Source of the DNA: Gammaproteobacteria bacterium
GTDB lineage: Bacteria > Pseudomonadota > Gammaproteobacteria > Pseudomonadales > Azotimanducaceae_A
Assembly: GCA_012960755.1 (NCBI GenBank)
Contig: DUAT01000097.1
Span: 1-11,739 of the forward strand
DNA: 11,739 nucleotides
Direction: 5' to 3'
Below, piece by piece: positions 1 to 7,412 of this stretch; the first letter of the stretch is position 1, and each line of letters opens with the position of its first letter. The translations under genes and the position numbers were made by a program. The notes under the pieces are model-generated. The model worked only from the letters and a program-made list of their open reading frames with translations. It was not told the DNA's origin and made no database searches.

Positions 1-96
1 AGATACCCTGCTGCCGAGAAGCTGGAGGTCATTCGACTGGTGGAACGATCACACCTGCCGGCCAAGCAGACATTGGACATGTTAGGCATCACGCGG
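1..96 (+). pseudogene. IS3-family transposase, N-terminal fragment
   Basis: The plus frame from base 1 reads RYPAAEKLEVIRL...LPAKQTLDMLGITR, the N-terminal helix-turn-helix end of a stand-alone IS3-family transposase of about 330 residues. In that family the next residues are an aromatic-rich stretch like STFYRWY; here the match stops at about base 96 and the frame meets TAG at 130..132. The start codon lies left of the window. The rest of the DNA-binding region and the whole DDE catalytic core are missing, so the fragment is inactive. It abuts the 3' end of a truncated hydrolase gene on the opposite strand. The C-terminal part of the same kind of transposase lies at the right edge in the same orientation. 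Family call is from remembered consensus, not a search. Confidence 0.8.
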
Positions 97-795
97 AAAC
101 ACGCTTGTGTCTGCATTGCTCTGAACAATTAGCGCTGGCTCATCAATTCTCTGCGGATAAGGAATCCCACTACAGTAAGAATCTCGAAGACTCCACATGG
201 ATAGCCATGTACGAATGGTATTGGTCAACCCAATCCCACGAAGCGAAAAATTGGCAGCCCGAGGGTCTCTCGCATAACACCATTGCGGCCGTCTATTATT
301 TGGGTCGATAGTGGGATACATCAGCCTGAGGTCGGCCCAGGTCCAGTACATGTTAAAAGCCCTGGCTGTCATGCCATGTCTGGACAATCGCTCGAGTTCC
401 TCATAACACCAATCAGTGATCCGATAGTTTCTTGCTTCCTGTGCCTCGCGATACTTTGTAACAAACTCTGATGAGTAGGGCCTGGGGTTCGCTTCGTCAT
501 ACATGTTGAGTGATGGATCGATACTCGTTGGGTCTTTTTCGTCGGTGATCGATGAGTCAAACCATTCCGTTAGCACTTCCGGACGCCCACCATGCGCACA
601 AAGCGAGATGTAGAAATCTGCCGGTTCAATCGCGTCAAGCGCCTCTGGCAACTCCAAACCGGGCGTAGGTTTCATCGTCACCCCCTTCGCCAGCCCGTCA
701 ATCCTGAGACATCCTTTGATTAACGGGTAAAAGTCTCCCCTGCCCGACCAAAGAACCTGGTCAGTGATTAACCCTACCGTCTGTAGGCTAGTAGG
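82..795 (-). pseudogene. alpha/beta-hydrolase-like protein, fragment truncated at both ends
   Basis: The minus frame is open from after a TGA at 796..798 to a TAA at 82..84. The region after a GTG at 681 (199 codons) reads like the middle and C-terminal part of an alpha/beta hydrolase: a LPEALDAIEPADFYISLCAH segment, a charged lid-like region, a RTWLSMWSL segment, and PALIVQSNADTSVFPRDA, the usual strand-plus-Asp acid element before the catalytic histidine. The nucleophile elbow and the final helix with the catalytic His are absent, so it cannot be active. Residues upstream of the GTG (for example GDFYPLIKGCLRIDGLAKG) continue without a stop, so the GTG is probably internal. Homology ends within a few bases of where the IS3 fragment begins. 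Substrate unknown. Confidence 0.6.
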
Positions 796-925
796 TCAGT
801 GGCCAGTCAGACATTGACCATTCTCTGCCTAAAAGCTGCCACCCTGACTTTCTGATGTAAAAAAACCTGATCAAGATACTTTGGCAATCTGGGAAAATGC
901 GGTTTAAAATACTTATCTACAGGCA
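665..925 (-). repeat. diverged inverted repeat, copy B
   Basis: Read on the minus strand, this stretch aligns by eye with 10040..10295 on the plus strand at roughly two-thirds to three-quarters identity with small gaps. Shared blocks include AAAGTATC, TTTT-GGCAGAGA-TGGTCAATG, CTGAC, GGCCTAC/AGCCTAC, GTCGG-CAGGGG and AGGATTGAC. It fills almost the whole gap between the LVIVD gene and the hydrolase fragment and runs into the 5' part of that fragment's open frame. It may be an interspersed repeat or two decayed copies of one ancestral locus. Ends are approximate. Confidence 0.6.
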
Positions 926-948
926 TCCACGAATTCATTCACCCACTG

Positions 949-2712
949 TTAATCTCTTGACGGCCAGGGCTTTTCTGGCATGCCAAACAATGGCTCACCC
1001 AACAACGGACTGCTCAAGGCATAAATCGCATAGTTGGTAAACATCCAGATGATATTGCGATCGTACTCAACATAGATACCGTAAGTCAGATTACCGGTGA
1101 CATAGCTTGGTGCTTCTTCAAGAGTTGGAAAACGCGGCACATAATAGCCTGCAATCTTGGCATTAGTCGGATCAGTCACATCGAACAACTGCACCCCGGC
1201 ATTATAGAAAGCATAGGGGACAATACCCTGCGTCCACCGCCCAGGTTGAGTTGTATGGTAGCCGGGACGTTTTGGCCCGAAGCTGCCCTTGCGCTGACAA
1301 TAGTCGCTAAAGGGAGCCTCCTGTGGCGGAGTAGGCCGAGGTAACATAGCAACCACCTTAGGACTAGTGACATCCTTAGCATCAATAACAAAAACATCCT
1401 TATAGGGTTCATAGCACTCATCGTTCATGGGGTAGCCATTGGTGAGCACATAACCGGTGCGGTCATACTGACTGACATCGACATTATCAAACTCGGTGCC
1501 TGCAAATTTGGGCGGCACATTGAGGCTACCCACTTCCTTCATATTACTGGGATCACTGATATCAACAATATGAAGACCCAAACCTGCCATGCCACCAAAA
1601 CCATAGCGACCGCCCTTCTCTACGGGATCGGTTAAAAACAGCGGCATACGCGAACCCATCCAAGAGGTACGATTACCCGCCCGAGGATTCATTAAATAGG
1701 CATCTTCGTGCTGCTGATCACCCACGATCTGGCCCTTTGCTGCAAACTGGTTCAGGAACTTGGGATTGGCAGGATCAGACATGTCCCAAGCCTGATAACC
1801 GGGGCTATAGAGATAATCAGGGTATTCAGTCAGAGCAAAAGTTTCATCCGGTGCCGCCGACAGAAACATATACTTGCCACCAAAGTAGGCTGGAACATCC
1901 AATGACCCCGATCCACGCTGATCACCCACTGGAGCATTGGGATGTTTGTAATCGGTGGTGACCTCCGCCAACAATTCCCACTCGTCAGGCAGTGGTCCAT
2001 TGAGTGCATACACTTTAAAGCCCTTGAGCTTGGGCCAGTGGCGAACATAATCGACACGATCAGGTTCTTTTAATTTGTCCTCCATATGGCCAATACGCCC
2101 CACTTCATGGGATTGCACCATAATGTATTTGCCAATATCCTTGTTCCATTGAATCGAGGCAGCTCCAACACCTTCCTCGCCTTGAAAGGGGTTTATTTCT
2201 TCACTCTGGCCCTTGCCACTCCAGGTGCTACCTTTCTCATGAACCAGCTTGGCATTGCGCGGATCGGTAATATCATAAACTTTTAGATTTCTGCCCAGGC
2301 CGTAAACATACATATAGCGGTTGTCACCCCAGTCAATAATGTTCTGCCAGGAGTGAAAGGGCGAGACTATTTTGGGGTAAACACCCAAAACTTCAACATT
2401 TTTGGCGTAGCTGTTTTGGTCCCAGTAATCCAGTTGTCCTTCAAAGTTTGGAGGAGAACTGGTGAGAGGAGTAGCACGCGGGTGTGTAAACTTACCGGTT
2501 TTGGGGTCAATACCGTAATCAACTCCCGGCACTGGAAAAGGCGGCTTCTGATCATAGACGAGGTCACTTAAGGATTGCATATAAGGGTCATCAATTTTGA
2601 TCGGAGCATCTTCTACAATATGTTCACCCTCACCACCATCGGCAGCAAATCCACCCTGCATTGAGAATATGGCCGCGCACAATACTGCGCTTAGCAAGTG
2701 GCCTTTCAACAT
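949..2712 (-). CDS. secreted LVIVD-repeat beta-propeller protein
   Basis: Product of 587 residues. ATG at 2710..2712 is chosen because AAGGAGAG lies just upstream and it opens a clear Sec signal peptide (MLKGHLLSAVLCAAIFSM..., likely cut after GGFA). A longer frame from a GTG at 2838 would put 42 unrelated residues ahead of the signal. The mature protein carries spaced repeats of the LVIVD type, each with a hydrophobic strand, D-[IVM]-[ST]-DP and N-[AP]-K: LKVYDITDPRNAKLV, YQAWDMSDPANPKFL, LHIVDISDPSNMKEV, VFVIDAKDVTSPKVV, VQLFDVTDPTNAKIA. Such repeats form beta-propellers in exported proteins of poorly known function. No catalytic motif is evident, so an enzymatic or binding role is open. 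It is last of the minus-strand series, but relic DNA and a possible promoter precede it, so it may be transcribed alone. Confidence 0.8.
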   Translation of the reverse strand: MLKGHLLSAVLCAAIFSMQGGFAADGGEGEHIVEDAPIKIDDPYMQSLSDLVYDQKPPFPVPGVDYGIDPKTGKFTHPRATPLTSSPPNFEGQLDYWDQNSYAKNVEVLGVYPKIVSPFHSWQNIIDWGDNRYMYVYGLGRNLKVYDITDPRNAKLVHEKGSTWSGKGQSEEINPFQGEEGVGAASIQWNKDIGKYIMVQSHEVGRIGHMEDKLKEPDRVDYVRHWPKLKGFKVYALNGPLPDEWELLAEVTTDYKHPNAPVGDQRGSGSLDVPAYFGGKYMFLSAAPDETFALTEYPDYLYSPGYQAWDMSDPANPKFLNQFAAKGQIVGDQQHEDAYLMNPRAGNRTSWMGSRMPLFLTDPVEKGGRYGFGGMAGLGLHIVDISDPSNMKEVGSLNVPPKFAGTEFDNVDVSQYDRTGYVLTNGYPMNDECYEPYKDVFVIDAKDVTSPKVVAMLPRPTPPQEAPFSDYCQRKGSFGPKRPGYHTTQPGRWTQGIVPYAFYNAGVQLFDVTDPTNAKIAGYYVPRFPTLEEAPSYVTGNLTYGIYVEYDRNIIWMFTNYAIYALSSPLLGEPLFGMPEKPWPSRD

Positions 2713-2763
2713 TTGTTCTCTCCTTAAAAAAGTCTGGAAAGATAAGTCTGACCGTACCAGTTT

Positions 2764-2792
2764 ATAATTAAAAGCTAAATTCTGTGAATCAA
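2764..2792 (-). promoter_or_regulatory. possible sigma70 promoter for the LVIVD gene
   Basis: On the minus strand TTGATT (2787..2792) and AATTAT (2764..2769) are separated by 17 bases in an AT-rich patch about 50 bases ahead of the chosen ATG. The -10 match is four of six. Consistent with an independent promoter; weak evidence alone. Confidence 0.3.
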
Positions 2793-2837
2793 AGCATATG
2801 CCACTTAACGCTGACACCGGCTGTACCTGGCGCACCA

Positions 2838-2978
2838 CTAAACCAATAACATCGATCTTATCGGCACATTCTCGCCGAGTATCGCATGCACTTCTCCACC
2901 GCGAAGGGTTAAATCGATACCATGTAAGACCTCGACGGGGACGAAGGACTTGCGCAGATTCCTAAGAGATAGGTTAAG
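2838..2978 (-). pseudogene. ABC-transporter ATPase N-terminal remnant with destroyed Walker A
   Basis: The minus frame reads LNLSLRNLRKSFVPVEVLHG, then IDLTLRGGEVHAILGEN, then VPIRSMLLV and a TAG at 2838..2840. This is the start of an ABC ATPase of the sugar-importer kind (RbsA/XylG-like), where families normally read GENGAGKSTLMKV. Here GAGK is replaced by VPIR. At DNA level this looks like one lost G and one gained A about ten bases apart, restoring the frame but ruining the P-loop. The remaining roughly 450 residues are absent. It lies 66 bases beyond the sulfatase stop codon, so it may have been the next gene of an older operon. No function is expected. Confidence 0.65.
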
Positions 2979-3044
2979 CGTATTTATAGTTTCATCTGCG
3001 CTTCTTGTTTTTCGCTGTGCTCTTGGTCTAAATCACCCTCCATT

Positions 3045-4373
3045 TTAATTTGGACGGTTCCACATGTTTGGCAACACTGTACTGTTAAATTCGTTTTGTC
3101 CTTCAATAAGTAGCACGCGCATCTGTTCTACAACTTCCGGGAATTCGCGCGTGAAGCTATAAGTCTCCGACGGGTCAAGCTGCACATCGAATAGCAAACC
3201 ATTCGGACCGTAATAGGAATCCGCGTTGTCGAAGCTGGGTACAGCAGCCCTGTATTGAGACTCAACTACAAGCTTCCATTGACCGCTGCGCACAGCCGCG
3301 ATTCGATCCCCGTCAAACAGGTAGAGGACTTCATGAGGTGATGCCGTACCGTCAGTCAGCATCGATAGAATATCTTTGCCGTCAATTGGGCGATCCGTAG
3401 GCAAGTCACCGCCAGCAAGCTTCACCAACGTCGGGAAGATGTCGATATTCATTGCCGGCTCGTTTGATACTAATCCGCCCGGAATTGTACCGGGCCACTT
3501 AGCGATGAAGGGAACACGTTGCCCACCTTCCCAAGAACTACCTTTTCGATCACGAAATGGTCCGGGACTCCCCTCGAACCACGGGCCATTGTCCGAGGTA
3601 AAAATAACGATCGTATTCTCTTCCAGATCTAGCCTTTCCAATGTGCCTAATACCTCGCCCACACTCCAGTCGATGGTCTCTACCACATCACCGTATAGAC
3701 CCGCACCGGACTTGCCGCTGAATTGGTTCGAAACATACAGAGGCACATGCGGGAATGTATGCGGCATATAGAGGAAAAACGGATCGTCTTGGTTGTCCTC
3801 TATAAAACGAATCGCCTCGTTAGTGTAGCGCTCCGTCAATGTGTTCTGATTCACTGGATTTTCAATCATCTTTTCTTGACGATAGAGTTCCAGAGGGGTC
3901 ATGTCGTTGCTATGTAGTACGCCGAAGTATTCATCGAAACCCTGGGTAAGAGGTGACCACTCCAAACGGCTGCCCAGATGCCACTTGCCGAACAAGGCAG
4001 TCTTATAGCCGAGAGGCTTTAACGCCTCGGCGATGCTAATCTCTTCGGTAGCGAGATGAACGTTATTGGTAGGCCTAGCAACATCGCTTACCAAATCGAG
4101 ACGAATCGGATAGCGACCCGTTAAGAGGCCGCCTCTGGCAGCAGTGCAGACGTTTGCGCTGGAATAGAAACTGTCGAGCCTCGCGCCTTCCAAGGCCATA
4201 CGATCGAGGTTCGGCGTCTTAATTAATTGCGAACCGTATACGCCTAGATCGCCATACCCTAGATCGTCCGCCATGATAACGATGAAGTTTGGCTGCTGCG
4301 TGTCCTGCGCCTGAATGCTGGCAATAAGGCTGGTGGCCGCTAACAGAAGAAATGGATTAATGAGTCGTCTCAT
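3045..4373 (-). CDS. secreted type I sulfatase (arylsulfatase family)
   Basis: Hydrolyses sulfate esters, probably in the periplasm. Length 442 residues, usual for the family. ATG at 4373 has an excellent GGGAAGGAG ribosome site and opens a signal peptide (MRRLINPFLLLAATSLIASIQA). Visible family features: metal ligands in MADDLGYGD (D36, D37); formylglycine signature CTAARGGLLTGRYP with C76 and R80; GKWHLG (K130, H132); MPHTFPH (H205); TSDNG (D261, N262); and RKGSSWEGG with K277. The signature is C-x-A-x-R rather than the commoner C-x-P-x-R; activity needs conversion of C76 to formylglycine by an enzyme not in this window. Substrate cannot be assigned. It follows a possible outer-membrane protein remnant by only 21 bases, the kind of pairing seen in polysaccharide or sterol-sulfate uptake loci. 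Confidence 0.93.
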   Translation of the reverse strand: MRRLINPFLLLAATSLIASIQAQDTQQPNFIVIMADDLGYGDLGVYGSQLIKTPNLDRMALEGARLDSFYSSANVCTAARGGLLTGRYPIRLDLVSDVARPTNNVHLATEEISIAEALKPLGYKTALFGKWHLGSRLEWSPLTQGFDEYFGVLHSNDMTPLELYRQEKMIENPVNQNTLTERYTNEAIRFIEDNQDDPFFLYMPHTFPHVPLYVSNQFSGKSGAGLYGDVVETIDWSVGEVLGTLERLDLEENTIVIFTSDNGPWFEGSPGPFRDRKGSSWEGGQRVPFIAKWPGTIPGGLVSNEPAMNIDIFPTLVKLAGGDLPTDRPIDGKDILSMLTDGTASPHEVLYLFDGDRIAAVRSGQWKLVVESQYRAAVPSFDNADSYYGPNGLLFDVQLDPSETYSFTREFPEVVEQMRVLLIEGQNEFNSTVLPNMWNRPN

Positions 4374-4394
4374 GCTCCTTCCCCGAGGATTTTT

Positions 4395-4511
4395 TTAAAA
4401 TTTCAGTTTAGCTCGAATACCAGGCCGAAGATTTGCGAAGCTATAAACGCCTTGGGCATAGGGTTCTTTAACTGTTGGTATGTTCCAAACTGAGGTTGAT
4501 ATCACTTTCAT
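4395..4511 (-). pseudogene. possible outer-membrane beta-barrel C-terminal remnant
   Basis: An open minus frame of 38 codons starts at an ATG overlapping the SDR stop (TAATG) and ends at TAA 4395..4397. It reads SVWNIPTVKEPYAQGVYSF, then ANLRPGIRAKLKF. The alternating hydrophobic ending with terminal Phe resembles the last strand (beta-signal) of outer-membrane barrels such as TonB-dependent receptors, but no specific family can be named. The ATG is probably fortuitous and the piece is best read as the tail of a lost larger gene upstream of the sulfatase. It could also be chance. Confidence 0.35.
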
Positions 4512-5140
4512 TACAAAGCACGCAGAGCATCAGTTAGGGGCGTTACGCCATCGAGCAGGCTGAATGATTTACCTACGCTATTGTCACGATCAAGACACGC
4601 CACGAGTGCTGCTGCCAGGTTTTCACGAGATGTCAGTCCGCTTCCCTGGAGTTCCGCACTTAAGGAAACCAATCTGGTACCTTTTTCGTCGGTCAGACCG
4701 CCAGGGCAGACGATGGTATAGTCAAGGTCGGACTCGACAAGATGATTGTCCGCATGCGCCTTGGCGCGGTGGTAGTGGGCGATGCGTGACTGACTGTTAA
4801 TATCGTTATTGATTGAGCTGAGCATGATATATCGGCGAACGCCGTGCACTTGCGCTGCAACTATTGAACGAATCGCCCCAATATGATCGATCAGTACAGT
4901 CTTATCCTTTCCTGTCTTACCACCTGACCCTGCCGCAAAGATAATCGCATCGCATCCTTGCACAGCGTGATCGATCGGGTATTCAAGGTCGGCCAGAACC
5001 GTTGGTACACCGAGCTTGTCGAACTTGGCGCGATGCGAAGGGTTTCTTATCATTGCAACCGGATCATGTTTGCTTTTAGCCAACAGCCTGATGATCCGCA
5101 TAGCCGTGTTCCCATTTGCGCCGATAACCAGTACCTTCAT
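4511..5140 (-). CDS. atypical SDR, NAD(P)-binding oxidoreductase-like protein
   Basis: Product of 209 residues from the ATG at 5138..5140, preceded by GAGGTGAAC; a GTG two codons upstream falls inside that ribosome site and is less likely. The N-terminal MKVLVIGANGNTAMRII is a Rossmann nucleotide-binding loop (G7-x-x-G10-x-x-A13) of the extended/atypical SDR group that includes YwnB- and YtfG-like proteins. Further features: CDAIIFAAGSGG after strand 4, RRYIMLSSI, YHRAK (the YxxxK pair), and DLDYTIVCPGGLTD, where relatives usually have RPG. The C-terminal segment matches the usual SRENLAAALVACL helix. Likely a cytoplasmic NAD(P)-dependent reductase or redox sensor; substrate unknown. Same strand as the sulfatase and symporter, but gaps of over 100 bases do not force co-transcription. 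Confidence 0.85.
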   Translation of the reverse strand: MKVLVIGANGNTAMRIIRLLAKSKHDPVAMIRNPSHRAKFDKLGVPTVLADLEYPIDHAVQGCDAIIFAAGSGGKTGKDKTVLIDHIGAIRSIVAAQVHGVRRYIMLSSINNDINSQSRIAHYHRAKAHADNHLVESDLDYTIVCPGGLTDEKGTRLVSLSAELQGSGLTSRENLAAALVACLDRDNSVGKSFSLLDGVTPLTDALRAL

Positions 5141-5253
5141 GTTCACCTCAGTTCGAAAAAGCTGTTGACCGACTAGTAAGCATTAGAGTTCAGTTAGAAT
5201 CAAGAGATCAGGGAATCTTTGGTTAAGATCTGTTTCGCCAATATAGTGTTAAA

Positions 5254-5277
5254 CCGCCGTCAATTGTAGACCGGCGG
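5254..5277. repeat. short GC-rich inverted repeat
   Basis: CCGCCG (5254..5259) pairs with CGGCGG (5272..5277) around a 12-base loop, with two further pairs if C5271 is bulged. No T-run follows on either strand, so it is more likely an operator or chance hairpin than an intrinsic terminator. It lies in the 312-base gap between the SDR and symporter genes. Confidence 0.3.
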
Positions 5278-5314
5278 ACGCGTTGTGCTTGACACAGAGC
5301 GTGGTGTTTCTTCA

Positions 5315-5452
5315 ATGACCAAGACCAGTAAGCGTCTGATACCACCAGATGATATCGATCTCTACTTGCAACGCCTGCGCAGGTATCTCGCGGGAGAAAA
5401 GGTCCTGCGCGAGGGCCATCGGCAACACCCATCACAGTCAGATATTCATTAG
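5315..5452 (+). CDS. small ORF, 45 residues, unrecognised
   Basis: ATG at 5315 to TAG at 5450..5452, product starting MTKTSKRLIPPDDIDLYLQR and rich in Arg and charged residues. It stands on the strand opposite its neighbours and ends exactly beside the symporter stop codon, so it is convergent with that gene and divergent from the SDR. A TTGACA lies about 20 bases upstream but there is no good -10 and no clear ribosome site. The frame stays open upstream to a TAG near 5267, so it may be a remnant of a larger coding region. No domain is recognised; it may be noise. Confidence 0.2.
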   Translation: MTKTSKRLIPPDDIDLYLQRLRRYLAGEKVLREGHRQHPSQSDIH

Positions 5453-6925
5453 CTACTGTACTTTGCGAAACAATGGCAACGTACCAAGGCGGTCTTTCAG
5501 TTCAAGTTCTTCGCCTTCAGCTGTAAGCAGAGGCCTTGGTGGATCAAATTTCTGTGTCAGCGGCGTTACAATAACTATGGTCACAAGACAAACCATTAAG
5601 CCCAACATATCACCTGCCAGGTCTGGCGCTAAAAGAGTAGCCGCTAACCACATCAGGAAACCCATCGCCATGGCTGCCAAAGCCCCGGTACGGTTGGCGG
5701 CTTTCCAGTAAACACCGGCAATAAAAGGAACCACAACACTGACCAGAATGACGGAATTGGCATCCAAGATCAGGTTGAAAATGACCTGTACTTTTAGTGC
5801 TACATATATCGCAACCGAGCCAAATACGGGGATAGCAATGCGCGTTGCCAATAATCGAAGTTGATCTGTGGCTTGTGGTTTGAACAGCGGCAGCAAATTA
5901 GTGCTAAAAATACTCGCTGCGGCAAGTAGTGCACTGTCAGCTGTACTCATGATTGCAGCCAGCAGCGCTCCCACGAAGAGCGCAATGGCAATCGGGTGCA
6001 GATGATCAAGGGCTAATGTAGGAATAATCGACTCGGAATTTACCAGCCCGGGAAGGATCACGCTGCCGATAATGCCAAGCATGACCGGAATCATGCCGAG
6101 TGTCAGGTAGGCAAAACCAGCAAAATAGAAAGCATTTTGGGCAACTTGTTCATTCTTTGCTGCAAACGAACGTTGCAGCAGGGATTGTGAAGTGACATCA
6201 GCCAATCCGAATATCAACCAGGCGCGCAGATAATTGAGCCAAATCTCCGGCGAATGCTCCAGGGGAATCATTCGGAAGGTGTGTTCTGGCAACTGGGGTG
6301 CAATGGTAGACCATCCACCCGCATCCACTAGCACCGTTACCAACAGAACAATCAATCCAATAGCAATGATAATGATTTGAACAAAATCAGTTACCGCCAC
6401 CGCCCACATACCACCAACCGCGGTATAGAGAAAAATAATCAAGGCACCACCGGAAATACCCCATACCAGTGGCACGCCGGTCAGGGTTTCAAATACAGTT
6501 CCAAAGGCTACCAGCATTCCTGCAGTCCAGCCGATACCGGAGGCGATTGAGGCGATAGCAGCTATAGTGGCAGCTGTAATACCAAACCGGTTTTCAAAAA
6601 ACTCGATAAATGTGACCAAACGCAGGCGACGAAAAATACGTGCAAAAAAGAAACCGACCACGAATAAGGCCAGTGCACCGCCAAAGGGGTCAGCAATGAT
6701 CCGCAGGAAACCACCCTCGTAGGCTGCACCAGATGAACCCATCATGGTACTGCCCCCGAACCAGGTGGCCACGAGTGTTGCCGCACATATCCAGATCGGC
6801 ATACGACGTCCCGCGACCATAAAATTTTCAGTAGAATCCGCTTGCTTTGCCGACAGTATGCCCACAACTAACATGATGATCAGATATACCACAACGCCAG
6901 TGAATATGATTTGTTGGGTACTCAC
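5453..6925 (-). CDS. sodium:solute symporter (SSS family)
   Basis: Inner-membrane symporter of 490 residues, the usual size, with about 13 hydrophobic segments. It would couple sodium entry to solute uptake. Family landmarks: an N-terminal helix ending in the STENFMVAGRRMP loop; WFGGSTMMGSSGAAYEGG; FIEFFENRFG; TAVGGMWAVAVTDFVQ (the characteristic G-G-x-x-A-V-x-x-TD-x-x-Q signature); LLAAIMSTADSALLAA. The start is GTG at 6923..6925 with AAGGAG four bases upstream. Substrate cannot be read from sequence; members carry amino acids, sugars, pantothenate, acetate and others. It heads the minus-strand series, with a candidate promoter about 45 bases upstream. The neighbouring amidohydrolase and sulfatase make an organic acid or amino acid derivative plausible, as inference only. 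Confidence 0.92.
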   Translation of the reverse strand: MSTQQIIFTGVVVYLIIMLVVGILSAKQADSTENFMVAGRRMPIWICAATLVATWFGGSTMMGSSGAAYEGGFLRIIADPFGGALALFVVGFFFARIFRRLRLVTFIEFFENRFGITAATIAAIASIASGIGWTAGMLVAFGTVFETLTGVPLVWGISGGALIIFLYTAVGGMWAVAVTDFVQIIIIAIGLIVLLVTVLVDAGGWSTIAPQLPEHTFRMIPLEHSPEIWLNYLRAWLIFGLADVTSQSLLQRSFAAKNEQVAQNAFYFAGFAYLTLGMIPVMLGIIGSVILPGLVNSESIIPTLALDHLHPIAIALFVGALLAAIMSTADSALLAAASIFSTNLLPLFKPQATDQLRLLATRIAIPVFGSVAIYVALKVQVIFNLILDANSVILVSVVVPFIAGVYWKAANRTGALAAMAMGFLMWLAATLLAPDLAGDMLGLMVCLVTIVIVTPLTQKFDPPRPLLTAEGEELELKDRLGTLPLFRKVQ

Positions 6926-6970
6926 AGTTCTCCTTAGCGGGTTTCTGGCAGTGAATTCTCATCTTCGAAC

Positions 6971-6998
6971 AAAATACAGCCGTACCTTCAGTTTGCAA
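6971..6998 (-). promoter_or_regulatory. possible sigma70 promoter for the symporter
   Basis: TTGCAA (6993..6998) and TATTTT (6971..6976) on the minus strand with a 16-base spacer, about 45 bases before the GTG start. Matches to consensus are moderate (four of six each). Confidence 0.35.
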
Positions 6999-7261
6999 CA
7001 GCATCCTTTGTGACAACGATCGTCAATGATCACACCTTCTACCTTACTAATGCTCTGGTACTATCTCCAGGCGTTCCAGGCCGCGCAGACAACAAGTCAA
7101 AATAACAGAGCGACTCTGAGCGAACCACTGAAACAACCTCTTAAAAAAGCAACTGGCGCATCAACTGAAAAAGCTACACCAGAAACTCTACCATCTTCTT
7201 AGAACTTTCGGAATGTAACCACCGCACTCACCATTATGCAGCCCAGGCCATAAGCGGAATC
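6999..7261. other. intergenic stretch without an identified gene
   Basis: No coding region could be supported on either strand. A short minus-strand tail reads LRGLERLEIVPEH and a stop near 7048..7090; it looks protein-like but no family was recognised. Together with the promoter and relic on either side this forms the gap between the symporter and the plus-strand PEP-enzyme relic. Confidence 0.4.
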
Positions 7262-7402
7262 GCCCAGGCCACGCGGCAGGATATTGCAGAACTGGCGGAT
7301 ACGACGCCGAGTCACGTCCGTTGCTACTTCAACGGTACCCGCGACACTCTGGTGGTACTTCGCGGAAATACGAGGTGCATTCGCGCGGCACTGGAAATCC
7401 CA
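7262..7402 (+). pseudogene. possible LacI-type helix-turn-helix remnant
   Basis: One plus frame reads ATRQDIAELADTTPSHV, then RCYFNGTR, and later NTRCIRAALE. This resembles the N-terminal DNA-binding domain of LacI-family repressors (xxxDIAELAGVSxxTVSRxLNG, then TRxRIxxAAEEL). There is no in-frame ATG in a sensible place and the frame stops near 7430, so at most a scrap remains. The next bases already match the PEP-utilising enzyme in another frame, so part of this similarity may be accidental. Confidence 0.3.
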
Positions 7403-7412
7403 TGTTTGTCAT

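Noticed and set aside
105..311. 68-codon plus-strand ORF starting in the IS junction
   Set aside because: It lies antisense to the hydrolase-like fragment, whose minus frame has clear family motifs.
780..836. GntR/FadR-like operator from GGTCA...TGACC dyad in repeat copy B
   Set aside because: The dyad is imperfect, is part of a longer repeat, and is not next to an intact gene start.
2713..2838. GTG at 2838 as the start of the LVIVD protein (42 extra residues)
   Set aside because: The extension precedes a clear signal peptide and overlaps the ABC-ATPase relic; the ATG at 2712 has a far better ribosome site.
2984..3043. 19-codon ORF (MEGDLDQEHSEKQEAQMKL) just after the sulfatase
   Set aside because: Too short, no ribosome site distinct from the sulfatase end, and it overlaps the approach to the ABC relic.
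3376..3917. Plus-strand ORFs opposite the sulfatase
   Set aside because: Antisense shadows of the sulfatase coding sequence.
5223..5435. 70-codon minus-strand ORF in the SDR-symporter gap
   Set aside because: Composition is irregular, no family likeness, no ribosome site; no better supported than the small plus-strand ORF it overlaps.
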